From Alphaproteobacteria bacterium (lineage in GTDB: Bacteria > Pseudomonadota > Alphaproteobacteria > SMXP01): a stretch of 64,000 bases of DNA. Position 1 is the first letter of the stretch. Each line of letters opens with the position of its first letter. Below the pieces are notes generated by a model, which was not told where the DNA came from, made no database searches, and saw only the letters and a program-made list of their open reading frames with translations. The stretch spans positions 36,324 to 100,323 of the forward strand of contig JANQPV010000052.1 of the NCBI GenBank assembly GCA_028285305.1. Reading direction: 5' to 3'. This document shows positions 33,456 through 42,797 of the stretch, piece by piece. Position numbers and translations under genes: made by a program.

Positions 33456-35471
33456 ATGCCAAAGAGACTCATGGCCCTGGCGGCAGGGTTTGCGATCCTC
33501 ACAAGCGCCACGGTCCACACGCCGGCGATCGCCGGCGAAGCGAAAGCAAAAGTCTCGCGCTTCGGGGAGTATTCAGGATACACCGAGCAACGTTTTGACG
33601 GATACGATCGCGAGTCTCTTTACGTCCCGATGCGCGACGGGACGCGCCTTGCGGTCGACATTTATCATCCAACCAAAAATGGTGAACGCGCGATCGAGCA
33701 GTTGCCAATTGTGTTGCGGATGGCTGGGTATTGGCGTGCCCATGAAATGGCAGATGGTTCCTTGGTGACCATCATGGATGATGTCGACGAGAATGTCGGC
33801 GGCGTGGCTTTCCCTGGCCGAACCGTTTTCCAGGACCTGATGAAGCATGGGTATATCGTCGCGACCGCGGACCCGCGCGGAAGCGGCGCCTCGTTCGGCA
33901 AACCAAATGGCTTTATGTCTCTGCACTATAGCCGTGACAGTTACGACTTGATCGAGTGGCTCGGTGCGCAGTCCTGGAGCAGCGGCCGTGTCGGCATGAT
34001 CGGCGCATCTTACATGGCCAATGCACAAATCGCTGCTGCCAGCGAGGACCCGCCATCGCTCAAAGCACTGTTCCCTGAAGTAGGCGCGTTTGATTGGACG
34101 GAAGAGTGGGCGAGCGGGGGAATTAGCTTGGTCGATCGCCCTGGTGAGCGCTGGATGAGCCCTGGCCGGTTCGTTTTTGAGATATTAGCCCGAGGAAAAA
34201 TCCCTAAAAACGCCTTCGACTCCGCTTCGGCCGAGAAGCGCCTGGAGCTTGATAACATCGTGGGCTCTCGTGTTCCTCCGGTCGATGGTCCTGATGGTGA
34301 GCGTCTGCTGGCTGAGGTGCTGGCCGAGCGTGAAAAGACACTTAAGGCGTTTGCGCAAGAATATGAGGAAACCGCTGGTGCAACTGACTCCGTTGACAAC
34401 ATCCAGCCAGCTTATCGAAATGACTGCCTCTATCGGAATGATTGTTCAACCTACACCTTTAATACCGATAGGACCAACCCAGCCGATCACTTGCCGCAGC
34501 TAAATCAGGCCAAGATCCCTACTTATTACTTCTCAGGCTGGCGCGACGCGACGACAACAACACCCCTCCTGTGGCACAAGAATCTTGAAGGCCCCAAAAA
34601 GACCATCATCGGGCCTTGGGGGCACGGGCCTAAGGCGTATTCTGAGACCAGGTTGCTTGAAGCTTGGAGCCATTTTGAATCTGTAGAGAGCCTTCGATGG
34701 TTCGACTATTGGTTGAAGGGTATTGACAATGGCGTGATGGACGAACCTGCGCTTGCTTATTCGATCATGCAAGAAGATCCAGCGCAATGGACCTGGCGAA
34801 CGTCTGAGGATTGGCCAGACGCAAATGTTGAACGAAGCTCGCACTATTTCTCAAACGGTGATGTGCTCATACTCGACCAGACCCCGCCAGCCACGGTTGC
34901 CACCGCCAGCTATGACGTAGATGTCACGGCAACCTATGGGCGGTTTACTCGATATATCATGAACGATGTGATTTATCCTGAAATGAGTGCAAACAATGCC
35001 AAAGGCATTACCTATACGAGCTCTCCGCTCGAAGACGACTTGACCGTTGTTGGCGCACCCATCGTCACGCTTAATGTGTTGTCGACAGCCCCAGACGGTG
35101 AATTTCACGTTTCTCTTCAGCGGGTCGATGCTGACGGAAAGTCTCACTTTGTCACCGAAGGCAAACTAAAAGCTTCGCACCGTGTCCTAACAGAGGCGCC
35201 GTATGACACTTTTGGCTTGCCCTGGCATGATCGACGTAAACACGTTGTGGAGGCTACTCCTCCCCTGAATGAGCAAGAAGCGACTGAGCTCAAACTATGG
35301 CTCTCGCCAACCGCGTTCACCTTCGAAAAAGGCTCGCGCCTGCGGGTCGCCATTGTCGGCGCCGATGCAGACTTTTCTTACCAAGAACCCGTCGACCCGG
35401 CGCCTGTCGTCACTATTGTCAGCGGCGGGAAGTTTAAGTCGGGCATCGAGTTGCCGATCTTGATGAACTAA
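33456..35471 (+). CDS. CocE/NonD family hydrolase, exported (paralogue 2)
   Basis: The start at ATG 33456 (MPKRLMALAAGFAILTSATV) has CGGGAG upstream and gives 671 residues with a signal peptide. The nucleophile is in IGASYMANAQ and the histidine in GPWGHGPK. It is closely similar to paralogue 1. Two stretches are nearly identical as DNA: after the signal peptide (33537-33580) and at the C-terminus (about 35308-35430), while the middle has drifted. That pattern suggests gene conversion between neighbours. The substrate is unknown but probably related, since the active-site surroundings match. Confidence 0.9.
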   Translation: MPKRLMALAAGFAILTSATVHTPAIAGEAKAKVSRFGEYSGYTEQRFDGYDRESLYVPMRDGTRLAVDIYHPTKNGERAIEQLPIVLRMAGYWRAHEMADGSLVTIMDDVDENVGGVAFPGRTVFQDLMKHGYIVATADPRGSGASFGKPNGFMSLHYSRDSYDLIEWLGAQSWSSGRVGMIGASYMANAQIAAASEDPPSLKALFPEVGAFDWTEEWASGGISLVDRPGERWMSPGRFVFEILARGKIPKNAFDSASAEKRLELDNIVGSRVPPVDGPDGERLLAEVLAEREKTLKAFAQEYEETAGATDSVDNIQPAYRNDCLYRNDCSTYTFNTDRTNPADHLPQLNQAKIPTYYFSGWRDATTTTPLLWHKNLEGPKKTIIGPWGHGPKAYSETRLLEAWSHFESVESLRWFDYWLKGIDNGVMDEPALAYSIMQEDPAQWTWRTSEDWPDANVERSSHYFSNGDVLILDQTPPATVATASYDVDVTATYGRFTRYIMNDVIYPEMSANNAKGITYTSSPLEDDLTVVGAPIVTLNVLSTAPDGEFHVSLQRVDADGKSHFVTEGKLKASHRVLTEAPYDTFGLPWHDRRKHVVEATPPLNEQEATELKLWLSPTAFTFEKGSRLRVAIVGADADFSYQEPVDPAPVVTIVSGGKFKSGIELPILMN

Positions 35472-35788
35472 ATTTCGGGAATGGCGAGCGTCAATGACTC
35501 GCTCGCCGGATAGTGCATCGGCTGTGCCACCCTATTGCAAGACAGTTTGCGTTTAATCTTGCTCATCAATCCGGCCGGAGCGCAGCAATCTCGTAGCCGA
35601 AGACCGCCGTCCCTCGTGTCATGCCCGTGTAAGCTTGGCGCTGCGAAGGCGGGCGCGGCATCCGGGCCAGCCTCGACATGGAGCTCCGGGTTTGCAGGAA
35701 TGGCCGGGACAGGTCACGAGATTGCTGTGTCGCCGACCGCCTCGCAATAACTCGAACGCTGATTCAACCTACACGCAAGACGCCTTGG
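35472..35788. other. Intergenic stretch with REP-like sequence
   Basis: Between the second and third CocE genes I see no gene. Around 35620-35720 GTCATGCCCGTGTAAGC and GGCGGGCGCGGCATCCGGG resemble the GC-rich palindromic REP units common in Alphaproteobacteria. Confidence 0.35.
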
Positions 35789-35908
35789 TTGGTCAAATTC
35801 GCCAAATTACCGCAGCTCGTTTCCCATTCCGCTTCTCGATCGACCGGCGCACTATAGGCCTAAAAAGATCAATAACGTCAGAAATCGATCATGGGAGGAT
35901 GCACGGAC
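35789..35908 (+). promoter_or_regulatory. Leader/promoter region shared with the first CocE gene (copy 2)
   Basis: This is the near-colinear copy of 31229-31349 and ends with GGGAGG about 10 bases before the ATG of the third paralogue. The two genes are therefore probably co-regulated. Confidence 0.55.
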
Positions 35909-37945
35909 ATGCGAAACAGATTCACGATAGCAGTGGTACTGCTGAACATCGCTTGGCTGGCGTCGGCGACCGCCGCCGACGCGACGGAGAAAGTCTCGCG
36001 CTTCGGGGAGTATTCAGGATACACGGAAGCCAAATTCGACAGCTACGTTTTGGAATCCGTATACGTACCAATGAGGGACGGCGTTCGCGTCGCCGTGGAT
36101 ATCTATCACCCTGCCGTCAACGGCGTGGCGGTGAAAGAAAAAACGCCGACACTATTAACTGTGACCTATGCTGTCCGCGCCGCGATATTGCCAGACGGCA
36201 CTCGATATTCGCCATGGTCACCGGAGCCGAAGCAGCGTGGAAACCTCCGAGGACACTTGCTGAAACACGGCTATACAATCGTCGTAGCGGATATACGAGG
36301 GCAAGGTGCCAGTTTCGGGGAAATGGTCGGTTTCTGGTCGGATATGGATCTCCGCGACAAGTTTGACTTGATCGAATGGCTCGCAGATCAACCGTGGAGT
36401 GATGGCAATATTGGCATGATCGGCGGCTCAGGCCTGGGCAACTTGCAAATCAGTGCTGCGGCTGTAGACCCGCCGTCCCTGAAAGCGATTATGCCGGCCG
36501 TCTTTAATCATAATTTTCTCGACGATCTCGCCATGGGCGGCGTGCCGCTTTTACTGCCGGATTCGATCACGGGGGGCAGCTCGCTTCTGGACTATGTTGC
36601 TGCGACGGTCCTCAAGGGTGAAATGCCGGCTAACAATCCCATAGCTCAGTGGATTGGCTATGCGGGTGGACGTGTGGCTCCCGTCGACGGCCCCGAAGGC
36701 GAACAATTGTTAAGCGAAGCCATTAAAGACCATGCGACTAAGCGCGGGCTGTTGGATGTCGCCGAAGACATTTCTTCCGACGTCGATGTTGCAACCCTGG
36801 AGTATTTTCGACCTAAACCGGCCACGCCTCTGGAAATATTCCAAGGTAAGGACGGCCTTAGCGTGCGCCCGCCAACCAATCTGTTGCCGCATCTAAACGC
36901 TTCTCGAATCCCCATCTACTTGGTCGCCGGTTGGCTCGATGTAAATGGCGCGGCTCCGATGATTTGGTTCAGAAACATTGAAGGCCCCAAAAAACTTCTG
37001 ATGGGCAGTTGGGAGCATAGTATCACAGAAACAGTAAGGAACAACTCGACGTCAAAAGAAATGACGCCGATCGAATTACGTTCAATCGAATTCCTTGAGA
37101 TTCAGCACATCGAGACGCTTCGCTGGTTCGATTATTGGCTAAAAGGCATCAATAATGGAATTATGGATGAACCGCCGCTCCACTACACTGTCAATGGAAA
37201 AAATACCGGTGAGCGGGCTTGGCTGAGTTCGGAGGCGTGGCCTCCGAAATACGTGACCCGTAAGGACTTTTTTCTGGGTTCGGCGGACGAGACTGCCGGG
37301 CTATCAGAAAAACGGGCAACCTCTCCAAACCAATCCGAATTCGTCGTCGATTACACGGCCACGTTGGGGCTCGATATACGGCACAAATTTCACACAGTGT
37401 CGTACCCCGAAATGAGCGAATTCAATAGCAAGGGCCTGGTGTTCACGAGCGACGTGCTCCAATCGCCAGTGATGATCGCCGGATCACCAATTGTGACGCT
37501 TAACGTCACGTCGACAGCAGCGGATGGCGAGTTCCATGCAGTACTGCAAAAAGTTCACCCTGACGGAACATCCCAGTTCATTACTGAAGGCGCGATGAAA
37601 GCGTCTTGGCGTGTTCAACGGAATCCAGGTTATGACATTTACGATCTCCCATGGCCCGATGGCCGCCAAGAGGTGGTAGAGGCTACGCCAGCTTTGAACG
37701 AAAGCGGCGTCACCCGTCTTGAGTTTCGACTGCAACCGACAGGCTATCGTTTTGAAGAAGGAACACGAATCCGCCTAGCTATCGCAGGGGCCAATAAAGA
37801 CTCGACACAACAAATAGAGCTCGACCCACCGCCCACTGTCACAATTTTCGGCGGCGGAAATCATGATAGCAAGATCAGCCTTCCGATATTGCCTCCTAAT
37901 CGGAACATCAAGATTGAGACGTATCGAGCAGAAGGCTTGTGGTGA
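35909..37945 (+). CDS. CocE/NonD family hydrolase, exported (paralogue 3)
   Basis: I start at ATG 35909 (MRNRFTIAVVLLNIAWLASA), at the same place relative to the leader as in paralogue 1; the frame also opens 6 codons earlier. The 678-residue protein keeps the fold, with the nucleophile in IGGSGLGNLQ, where the other two have GPSYMANAQ and GASYMANAQ, and the histidine in GSWEHS. The changed residues around the serine and the lost GPWGHG imply a different substrate preference. The first 60 codons retain the shared SRFGEYSGY block. It is downstream of its own leader, not simply read through. Confidence 0.88.
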   Translation: MRNRFTIAVVLLNIAWLASATAADATEKVSRFGEYSGYTEAKFDSYVLESVYVPMRDGVRVAVDIYHPAVNGVAVKEKTPTLLTVTYAVRAAILPDGTRYSPWSPEPKQRGNLRGHLLKHGYTIVVADIRGQGASFGEMVGFWSDMDLRDKFDLIEWLADQPWSDGNIGMIGGSGLGNLQISAAAVDPPSLKAIMPAVFNHNFLDDLAMGGVPLLLPDSITGGSSLLDYVAATVLKGEMPANNPIAQWIGYAGGRVAPVDGPEGEQLLSEAIKDHATKRGLLDVAEDISSDVDVATLEYFRPKPATPLEIFQGKDGLSVRPPTNLLPHLNASRIPIYLVAGWLDVNGAAPMIWFRNIEGPKKLLMGSWEHSITETVRNNSTSKEMTPIELRSIEFLEIQHIETLRWFDYWLKGINNGIMDEPPLHYTVNGKNTGERAWLSSEAWPPKYVTRKDFFLGSADETAGLSEKRATSPNQSEFVVDYTATLGLDIRHKFHTVSYPEMSEFNSKGLVFTSDVLQSPVMIAGSPIVTLNVTSTAADGEFHAVLQKVHPDGTSQFITEGAMKASWRVQRNPGYDIYDLPWPDGRQEVVEATPALNESGVTRLEFRLQPTGYRFEEGTRIRLAIAGANKDSTQQIELDPPPTVTIFGGGNHDSKISLPILPPNRNIKIETYRAEGLW

Positions 37946-38035
37946 CCGATTATTCCAAAGCGATTAATCCGCCACCGTTTTGAACATTCATCGTCTGAGT
38001 ATTACGCACCATAGCGAAAACCGTGGGAGTTCCAG

Positions 38036-39097
38036 ATGGATATCTATGGACTGACGGCAATTGCAGAAGAACTCGCTCTTTCCTTTTTAAAGAAGTGTTC
38101 GGCGCCATCGCACCCGCTTCAACTCGCATTCACCGCAACAGTCTTCGCCGCGCTCGCAAATTCGGTGCTTGCTGAAACGACATACGGGCGCAACGACCGA
38201 ATTGAGAGCTTTTTCATCGATTCGCGACACGTCGATCAGACTTTTGAGATAAATGTCTATGTTCCGCCGGAGTATGAATCCGCATCCGGCGACATTCCTG
38301 TTTTGTATTTTCCGGACTCCGACTTGTTTTTCGACGCAATCACACCCTTACAAAGAACCATGGTCGATGCCGGCGGCTTACAAAGCGTGGGCGTGCCGCC
38401 GATGGTTCTTGTTGGGATCGGCTATCCAGGCAACCTTGAAGACTCCAACTGGTCGATTTATCGCGAGCGCGATCTGCTCCTGTGGCCGGACGAATTAGCC
38501 GAAAGGTTAAAGACCGGCGCACCGGAATTAAAACGCAACCTACCAAAACTCGGTCAAGGCGCGGATGATTTCCTGGAATTTATTCGAGGCGAACTCATCC
38601 CCGAAATTGAAAAACGATATCCGAATGCGGCAAAAGACGACCGCGCCTATTTTGGGCATTCGGGCGGTTCATGGTTCGGCTTGTACACGCTCTTCAGCAA
38701 GCCAGATACATTCCACCGTTATATTGTAAGCAGCACATTTCACGTTAAGGGCGCCATCGAGTATGGCAAATCCGGAAAACGCCTCGATGCGCATCTTTTT
38801 ATGAGTTACGGCGATCATGAAGCCGTGGAACACTGGGGCGAGATCCCCATGGGCTTCTCAGGCTACCCTCGCGGCATGGCGTCGCTCATCAATACATTGC
38901 AGACCTACGACTTTCCAGGACTGAAATACTCCTACCGCACATGGCCCGATGAGGTGCACTTAACCTCCTGGGTTCCGTCCTTCATGCATGGTCTGCGCGC
39001 CGTTTTTCCGCAGTCCCAATGCAAGCCCTACCTGTTCCCGAAATCGCAAAGGGACGAAGGTAAAAAGGGTGAGTGCGGTGAATGGTCGAAATGGTAG
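38036..39097 (+). CDS. Exported esterase-D/IroE-like alpha/beta hydrolase
   Basis: The 353-residue protein starts at ATG 38036 with GGGAG upstream. After an unusually long N-region comes a hydrophobic stretch ending LANSVLAE, likely a signal peptide. The hydrolase has the nucleophile elbow GHSGGSWFG, DVPVLYFPDSDLFFD-like strands and a late histidine in WPDEVHLTSW, as in the enterobactin-esterase-like (IroE/Fes) family. It probably cleaves a further ester in the periplasm. It follows the third CocE gene by 90 bases and faces the convergent esterase gene. Confidence 0.83.
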   Translation: MDIYGLTAIAEELALSFLKKCSAPSHPLQLAFTATVFAALANSVLAETTYGRNDRIESFFIDSRHVDQTFEINVYVPPEYESASGDIPVLYFPDSDLFFDAITPLQRTMVDAGGLQSVGVPPMVLVGIGYPGNLEDSNWSIYRERDLLLWPDELAERLKTGAPELKRNLPKLGQGADDFLEFIRGELIPEIEKRYPNAAKDDRAYFGHSGGSWFGLYTLFSKPDTFHRYIVSSTFHVKGAIEYGKSGKRLDAHLFMSYGDHEAVEHWGEIPMGFSGYPRGMASLINTLQTYDFPGLKYSYRTWPDEVHLTSWVPSFMHGLRAVFPQSQCKPYLFPKSQRDEGKKGECGEWSKW

Positions 39098-39138
39098 CAT
39101 TTACAAAAACACTTGATGGACAGACCAATTTCCAATCA

Positions 39139-40206
39139 TCAGCGGTTTTTCTCACCGTTTCGAAAAACGCCATCAAGCGGCTTGTCTGCATACCTTGCAA
39201 TGTTATCCGGCATCGCTGTTCTATGCGCGGTAATGGCAGCGTCGTCGAACAGGCTCAGCGTTTCTTTTTCGTTCGGCGGAGCGTCAACCTCCCCCCTAAA
39301 TGCTCGCGTTAGGTAACTTTGCTGTTCGGCAGTAGGCTGAGGATAAGGCGATTCATTGCGTCCAAGCGCCTGCAGAGCAACCATGCGTCCAATCCAGCGA
39401 TGGGCGTCTTCTATGCGCCACCGAAGCGAGGCGCCCATATGATCGCAGTGATGCAATAACCGATATTCGTGCTCGATCCCTTGCTCCCAAAGAATTCTGT
39501 GAAGAAACTCGGCGCCGTCATGCGCATTAAGGCAGTCGCGATCGCCGCTTTCAATGTAGATTTTTAGACGGCTTTTTCGAATTTGATCTGCGTTGTCACG
39601 CGCGAGATTCGCTTGATTGTTTGCGCGATAAAACTCGGGGTCGGGCGGATGCCCCCAAATCTGTTCCTGCTCAGCGGCTGGGCGATTGAGGTTGAGCGCA
39701 AAGTTCCGCGGTCGAACATCCGAAATATCGAAAGCGGGATTATAAACGCCTTCCATCGCCGCCACAGCGGCAAATTTATCCGGGTACTTAAACGATAGCC
39801 GGATAGAGCCAAGCGCGCCCATCGATATGCCAAAGAGATAAACGCCGCCGCCGTCGGCGCGCGCGGGATAGCTCTTCGCCATGTGGTCAATAAACAAAAA
39901 TGCAAAATCTTCCCACCGCTCGCTGCCGTCTCGATAATTGAAATGGACCGACCCACGAGCGCTGTAGCACGCGACAATCATCGGCGGCAGCGCCCCTTCC
40001 CGCCAGAGCTGTTCGTAAACGCCGCGCACTTCCGGCTCGTTAATGAAATTACAATTCAGACCGCCCCCATGCATGTGTAGGAGCAGCGGCAAAGCCTCGC
40101 CGGATGGGCCGTCGTAACCTGGCGGTAAGAGAACGCAATAATCGACATCTCCCTTCACGAGCGAATGCGATACGGACCCTGTTTCCAATTGCGTCGAAGC
40201 AGTCAC
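39139..40206 (-). CDS. Alpha/beta hydrolase / esterase
   Basis: The 355-residue protein has LPLLLHMHGGG for the oxyanion hole, the nucleophile elbow FGISMGALGS, an acidic region in ESGDRDCLNAHDG and a late histidine in HHCDHMGASL. This is the pattern of PHB-depolymerase/feruloyl-esterase-like enzymes. No signal peptide is visible, so it acts in the cytoplasm, in contrast to the other esterases of the cluster. It starts at GTG 40206, overlapping the CoA-transferase stop by 4 bp. Confidence 0.85.
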   Translation of the reverse strand: MTASTQLETGSVSHSLVKGDVDYCVLLPPGYDGPSGEALPLLLHMHGGGLNCNFINEPEVRGVYEQLWREGALPPMIVACYSARGSVHFNYRDGSERWEDFAFLFIDHMAKSYPARADGGGVYLFGISMGALGSIRLSFKYPDKFAAVAAMEGVYNPAFDISDVRPRNFALNLNRPAAEQEQIWGHPPDPEFYRANNQANLARDNADQIRKSRLKIYIESGDRDCLNAHDGAEFLHRILWEQGIEHEYRLLHHCDHMGASLRWRIEDAHRWIGRMVALQALGRNESPYPQPTAEQQSYLTRAFRGEVDAPPNEKETLSLFDDAAITAHRTAMPDNIARYADKPLDGVFRNGEKNR

Positions 40207-42797
40207 GACGTTTTTCCAATTTCTGGTTCAAAGTAGTATTTTTCAGGCCCAAGTTCGGGCAAACAATCGAACGCCACCCGTTGCTCGAAAAGCGCGTTAA
40301 TTTCTTCCTCGCTATAGTCGAGGTCGGAGAGAACGGACCGGGTGTGTTCTCCCGGACGCGCGCACGGCCCAAGCCGGAAGTAATGCTGGTCGGCGCCAAA
40401 TCGCGCCCAGGTGGGCGCCATTATGGTGATCGGAACGCCGCAAGGATGATCGTCCACGGACAAGATTTCAATTCCGCCTGCGGCTTTTTCCGTTTGCGCT
40501 GACGCATTTACGCGGCGAACGAATTCCGGCGCGCAGATATCATTGATCGAACGAACGCGGTGGCAGCCAAAGTCTGCTTCGTTGAGCCTTTCTTCCCAAT
40601 AAGAGCAAGTTTGTTCCTCAAAGGCGCGCTCCAATACGGTTTCGTCGCCCGCCGCGCCCGTCGGCTGGCCGCCGGTTATCCGCGCAAAGAATGCTCCCGC
40701 CGCATCTTTGCTCGCGCCGGCAAAGACCCAGCCGTCCGAGCATCGATACAAGCGTTGAGACCAATGCGGCCCTTTTGCGAAGTAACCGTGCGGCTCGCCC
40801 CAATCCGTCCGTCCGCCTTCAGAAATCATAAATGGCAGCTGCATGAAGTTGTTCACCCGCGCAAGGGACGTCCGGCCTTCGCCCGAGACGCCGGTTCGTA
40901 GTTTCTGAAAATAGGCAAGCATAGACGCCAGCGCCGCGGCGAGACCGCCGATGGTGTCGCCGGTGGACGTGCCCCCATGCATGTGAGGCTCTTCGACCGA
41001 TCCGTAGCGGGCCATCAACCCCGTCACGCTCTGAGCCGACCAATCAAATCCGGGACGGCCTTCCCAGCCCCCTCTCCCGGCGCCGCCAAATGCGCACAAT
41101 TGGCAAGAAAGCACATCTGGATTGATTTCTTGCAATTGCCGAAGGGTCACGCCAAGACGCGACGCGGTTTCTCCAACCGAGTTGTGGACAACGATATCCG
41201 CCCATTGGACAAGCCGGCGAAAGATTTCCCGGCCCGGCGCCGTCGTGAGATCGGCAAGGACGCTACGCTTTTGCTGCATAACCTCCATGAGGACTTTTTG
41301 CAGATAAGGGTGATGAAGGCTCGTCGGCGATTCAAGCCGGATTACATCCGCACCGTATTGAGCGAGCGCATATGTGCTTGTGGGACCGGCGATTACATTC
41401 GTCAGGTCAAGGACTTTAAAATCCTTCAGCAGATCGCCTTTTCTTGTTTCGTCGTCACAGTGTACGTGGTTGAGAACTGCCAAGGGCTCAAAAAACGCCT
41501 CCGCCTCACCCGGCGTTACTTGTTCATATTCCGAATGGACGAAGCGGGAATTTCCGCCGCCCAACATATGTACATCGACAGTCTTATCGGGGCTGGTCAA
41601 TGCGGAGGCGCCATTATTCATTAACGCAAACACGCCCGCATCAATGAGTTCACCCTCAGACATCCATTCCGCGCGCGTGCGCACCATAATTACGGGCAAT
41701 CGCGCTCTTGCCATACGCTCTTCCCAGACCCGAGCGGGGTCGCTCTTGAAACAACTTGCCACCCGATCGCGTATTTTCGCGGACAATTCCGGGGAACGCA
41801 CATAGGAGGAAGAAAGATTGTTCGTAAGGCCGAGTAGGTCCAAGGGACCTTTATTGACGACCCCTTCCTCAGCAAACTCCGTGTATAGGCCAAGGGTTTT
41901 TAAAAACCGTTCGATGAGCGACGGCTGATCCGGCATCCATACGAGTAAGTCGCGATCATCCGAGCACTTGTACAAGCGCGCAAACGGATCTCCAAGCACG
42001 ACCTCGCGCGTCCACCCGGCAATTTTTTTCTGCGCCTGCGCTTCATCATCGCCGGGGGCAAACACAAAATCCCTGGCGGCGTCCGGCGGCTCTGATGGCT
42101 CTTGAAATTGTGATCGAAAGACCCCGCCGGGCAACGCGACATTGACGAGATATCCGCTGATCGCCGCATCCGCGAGCGGCGTTTCGATCGCACCGCCAAG
42201 CCCGGTCTTCCCCCTGCCAATCAGCGCGGCCATAACCGCACCGGCGCCGATCATCGCTCCATAGGCGGAATTTTGCGGTATTGACGTGTAAAGAGGTGGG
42301 TAATTCAATGTTTGCCGGCATATACTCGTGTCCGTAAAGACGCCGGTAGCGGCGGCGATTACGCCCTCCCAGGCTTGTATGTTGCAGCGTTGGTCATCTG
42401 TCGATGCAAAACCCGGCAGAGAAAGGTAGATGAGTCTTCGATTGAGCGCGGCGGCCACGTCAGCACCTATTCCCAGTCGGTTCATCACGCCCGGACGAAA
42501 ATTTTCGATTAAGACGTCCGCCTTAGCGATAAGCGCGCGCGCTGCCTTAAGCCCCTGACCGGTCTTCAGGTCAAGCTCGACGAGCTTTTTGTTTCGGTTT
42601 AAGACACGGTATTGCTGCTCGGGAAGCTCTCGAACGCCTGGCTTGACAATGCGAATGACGTTGGCGCCCTGATCGCCCAACAGCATGCCCGTCATAGGAC
42701 CTGCGTAATACCAACCAAACTCAATTACATTCAGGCCGGCAAGCGGCCCAACGCGACCGTCCGTATTTGACTTTTCGGCTTCCTGGTCACGTCTCAC
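40203..42797 (-). CDS. Double-domain CaiB/BaiF family CoA-transferase
   Basis: At 864 residues this contains two family III CoA-transferase units in tandem: residues 15-415 (LAGLNVIEFGWYYAGPMTG, then VLNRNKKLVELDLKTGQG) and 440-830 (LKDFKVLDLTNVIAGPTSTY, then MQQKRSVLADL). Such enzymes move CoA between carboxylic acids. By eye, the position of the catalytic aspartate (VDVS in formyl-CoA transferase) reads IETP in the first unit and GRTS in the second, so neither unit is canonical. It overlaps the MFS gene upstream and the esterase gene downstream by 4 bp each, so all three are coupled. Confidence 0.87.
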   Translation of the reverse strand: MRRDQEAEKSNTDGRVGPLAGLNVIEFGWYYAGPMTGMLLGDQGANVIRIVKPGVRELPEQQYRVLNRNKKLVELDLKTGQGLKAARALIAKADVLIENFRPGVMNRLGIGADVAAALNRRLIYLSLPGFASTDDQRCNIQAWEGVIAAATGVFTDTSICRQTLNYPPLYTSIPQNSAYGAMIGAGAVMAALIGRGKTGLGGAIETPLADAAISGYLVNVALPGGVFRSQFQEPSEPPDAARDFVFAPGDDEAQAQKKIAGWTREVVLGDPFARLYKCSDDRDLLVWMPDQPSLIERFLKTLGLYTEFAEEGVVNKGPLDLLGLTNNLSSSYVRSPELSAKIRDRVASCFKSDPARVWEERMARARLPVIMVRTRAEWMSEGELIDAGVFALMNNGASALTSPDKTVDVHMLGGGNSRFVHSEYEQVTPGEAEAFFEPLAVLNHVHCDDETRKGDLLKDFKVLDLTNVIAGPTSTYALAQYGADVIRLESPTSLHHPYLQKVLMEVMQQKRSVLADLTTAPGREIFRRLVQWADIVVHNSVGETASRLGVTLRQLQEINPDVLSCQLCAFGGAGRGGWEGRPGFDWSAQSVTGLMARYGSVEEPHMHGGTSTGDTIGGLAAALASMLAYFQKLRTGVSGEGRTSLARVNNFMQLPFMISEGGRTDWGEPHGYFAKGPHWSQRLYRCSDGWVFAGASKDAAGAFFARITGGQPTGAAGDETVLERAFEEQTCSYWEERLNEADFGCHRVRSINDICAPEFVRRVNASAQTEKAAGGIEILSVDDHPCGVPITIMAPTWARFGADQHYFRLGPCARPGEHTRSVLSDLDYSEEEINALFEQRVAFDCLPELGPEKYYFEPEIGKTS

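Noticed and set aside
35620..35720. Possible insertion sequence between CocE genes
   Set aside because: There are GC-rich palindromic bits but no transposase frame, terminal repeats or target duplication; a REP-like unit explains it better.
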